Source: Pseudonocardia phyllosphaerae (lineage in GTDB: Bacteria > Actinomycetota > Actinomycetes > Mycobacteriales > Pseudonocardiaceae). From it: a stretch of DNA of 64,000 nucleotides. The number at the start of each line of letters is the position of its first letter. The first letter of the stretch is position 1. The stretch covers positions 372,001-436,000 of the forward strand of contig NZ_JBKGXS010000001.1 of NCBI RefSeq assembly GCF_046546475.1, given 5' to 3'. The translations under genes and the position numbers were made by a program. The notes under the pieces are model-generated. The model did not search any database. It saw nothing but the letters and a program-made list of their open reading frames with translations, and was not told the origin of the DNA. This document shows positions 63,020-64,000 of this stretch, piece by piece.

Positions 63020-63892
63020 ATGACCGCTCGCACCTCCCGGGGCGACCGGTGGGACGTCGCCTCGAAGCTGGCCGCGGCCGCGGCCCGGGACACCGGCCAT
63101 ACCCGGATCCCGTACCCGATCCTCCTCCGGGAGCTGGAGGTGCTGCGCAGCGAGCAGCTCAACCGTTCGTTGCTGCGCCTGACCCTCGGCGGCCCCGGGC
63201 TGGCCGGTTTCCGGAGCCACTGCGCCGACGAGCACGTGAAGCTGATCTTCCCCGATGACGACGGTGTCCTGCGCCTGCCCGAGCAGGACGACGACATGCT
63301 GCGCTGGCCGCGCCCGTTCCCGGTGACCCGGGAGTACACCGTCCGCCGCTTCGACCCGGACGCCGGTGAGCTGGACCTGGACTTCGTCCTGCACGACGGC
63401 GGTCTGGCGTCGGAATGGGTCCGCACCGTGGAGCCGGGAACGCGGATACACGCCGCCGGGCCGCCCGGCGCGATATTCGTCCCGGACGGCTACGACTTCC
63501 GGCTGCTCGCGGGGGACCTGACGGCGCTCCCGGCGATCGCCCGGATCCTGGAGCGCCTGCCCGCCGACGCCCGAGGCGTCGCGGTCGTCGAGGTCGCCGA
63601 CGACGGCGAGCAGCTCGAGCTCACCGCGCCCGCGGGTGTCGAGGTCCGCTGGGTGCACCGCGGCCCCGGCGTCGCCCCGGGTGCGTCGGACGCCCTCGCG
63701 AACGCGGTCGCGCAGGTGCGCCCGCCGTCCGGCGCCCGGGTGTACGCCTGGGTGGGCGGCGAGGCGACGTCGATCAAGCCGATCCGCCGCTTCCTGCGCG
63801 ACGAGCTGGGGCTGGGCGCCGACGACCAGGACGTGACCGGTTACTGGAAGCGGGGGATCGCCAACTTCGACGAGGACCACGGCGCGCGGTGA
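63020..63892 (+). CDS. Siderophore-interacting protein (second copy)
   Basis: The 290-residue protein is a second SIP. The flavin-binding motif TREYTVRRFDPDAGELDLDF is near residue 100 and the reductase part has LLAGDLTALPAIARILERL near 165 and YAWVGGEATSIKPIRRFLRD near 240. It is clearly diverged from the copy at 62026 and may serve another siderophore. The ATG at 63020 follows AAGGGGA. The MFS transporter gene begins on its stop codon, suggesting coupled reduction and transport. Confidence 0.94.
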   Translation: MTARTSRGDRWDVASKLAAAAARDTGHTRIPYPILLRELEVLRSEQLNRSLLRLTLGGPGLAGFRSHCADEHVKLIFPDDDGVLRLPEQDDDMLRWPRPFPVTREYTVRRFDPDAGELDLDFVLHDGGLASEWVRTVEPGTRIHAAGPPGAIFVPDGYDFRLLAGDLTALPAIARILERLPADARGVAVVEVADDGEQLELTAPAGVEVRWVHRGPGVAPGASDALANAVAQVRPPSGARVYAWVGGEATSIKPIRRFLRDELGLGADDQDVTGYWKRGIANFDEDHGAR

Positions 63893-64000
63893 CCGGCCCC
63901 GAGCCGGACGGTCCCGGGGCCCCGCCGGAACGGATCGACGCGCCCCTGGTTCGGGCGGCTTTCGTGCTCGTCCTGGGCACCTTCATGGCGATCCTGGACA
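63889..64000 (+). CDS. MFS transporter, DHA2-like (start only)
   Basis: Only the first 37 residues are in the window. After a Pro/Gly-rich start, LVRAAFVLVLGTFMAILD is the typical first helix of the DHA2 (EmrB/QacA) group. The GTG overlaps the SIP stop by 4 nt. In this setting a siderophore exporter is a reasonable guess, but a drug exporter would look the same here. Confidence 0.7.
   Translation, partial: MTGPEPDGPGAPPERIDAPLVRAAFVLVLGTFMAILD

Overview
The window comes from a very GC-rich actinobacterium, most likely a member of the Pseudonocardiales close to Pseudonocardia. This rests on codon use, on a complete cvnABCD conservon, on gene orders shared with mycobacteria (moaC-mog-moaE-rpf with the XPB helicase and its partner; def-DUF3263-VirR; groEL-moeA-psd-pssA-AAA ATPase), and on an NDMA/mycofactocin-type methanol dehydrogenase. 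It looks chromosomal: I see no integrase, transposase, phage gene, CRISPR array, rRNA or tRNA.

Layout. 1-4.5 kb: a leftward cluster with a MoxR-type AAA ATPase, a VWA (CoxE-like) protein, an XdhC/CoxI protein and a truncated ErcA-like iron alcohol dehydrogenase. 5.1-9.4 kb: two secreted Rpf-LysM resuscitation factors flanking moaC-mog-moaE, then a MobA-like nucleotidyltransferase and a small conserved protein. Both rpf genes have a GTGA-N6-TCAC (CRP-type) dyad about 310-330 bp upstream. 9.5-20.1 kb: helicase-associated protein, conservon cvnABCD with a giant CvnA, and XPB helicase. 20.2-23.4 kb: small membrane proteins, a TIGR03086 protein divergent from a WYL regulator, and repeat-rich spacers carrying the palindrome CGTTCCGCGGAACG. 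23.4-33.3 kb: groEL with two CIRCE operators, moeA, a candidate small RNA with a strong terminator, psd-pssA-AAA ATPase, a VirR-like protein with a collagen-like linker, DUF3263 and def. 33.3-38.3 kb: a two-component system beside an ABC exporter and an F420-type reductase. 38.4-41.1 kb: TPP riboswitch, thiC and thiD. 41.3-46.8 kb: a form II CO-dehydrogenase-like molybdenum hydroxylase (large-small-medium order) and a second two-component system. 46.9-49.4 kb: two membrane proteins and a likely mycofactocin methyltransferase. 49.4-53.7 kb: a leftward operon of methanol dehydrogenase, MoxR-type AAA ATPase and VWA protein, the last two with Gly-His repeats. 53.9-56.6 kb: cobalamin riboswitch and metE. 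56.7-60.0 kb: an ABC importer without its ATPases. 60.1-64 kb: an unknown protein interrupted by palindromic repeats, a TetR regulator, two siderophore-interacting proteins with iron-box-like sites, and the start of an MFS transporter.

How the parts fit. Molybdenum cofactor genes (moaC, mog, moaE, moeA, mobA-like, xdhC) can serve the molybdenum hydroxylase. Alcohol oxidation is represented by two iron alcohol dehydrogenases, each beside its own MoxR-VWA pair, plus a likely MftM. I consider the His-rich MoxR-VWA pair in the methanol dehydrogenase operon the best candidate for an undescribed system, a metal-handling maturation machine. The second notable item is the palindromic repeat family that sits in spacers and also within one coding sequence. 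The 63-64 kb end looks like an iron/siderophore locus.
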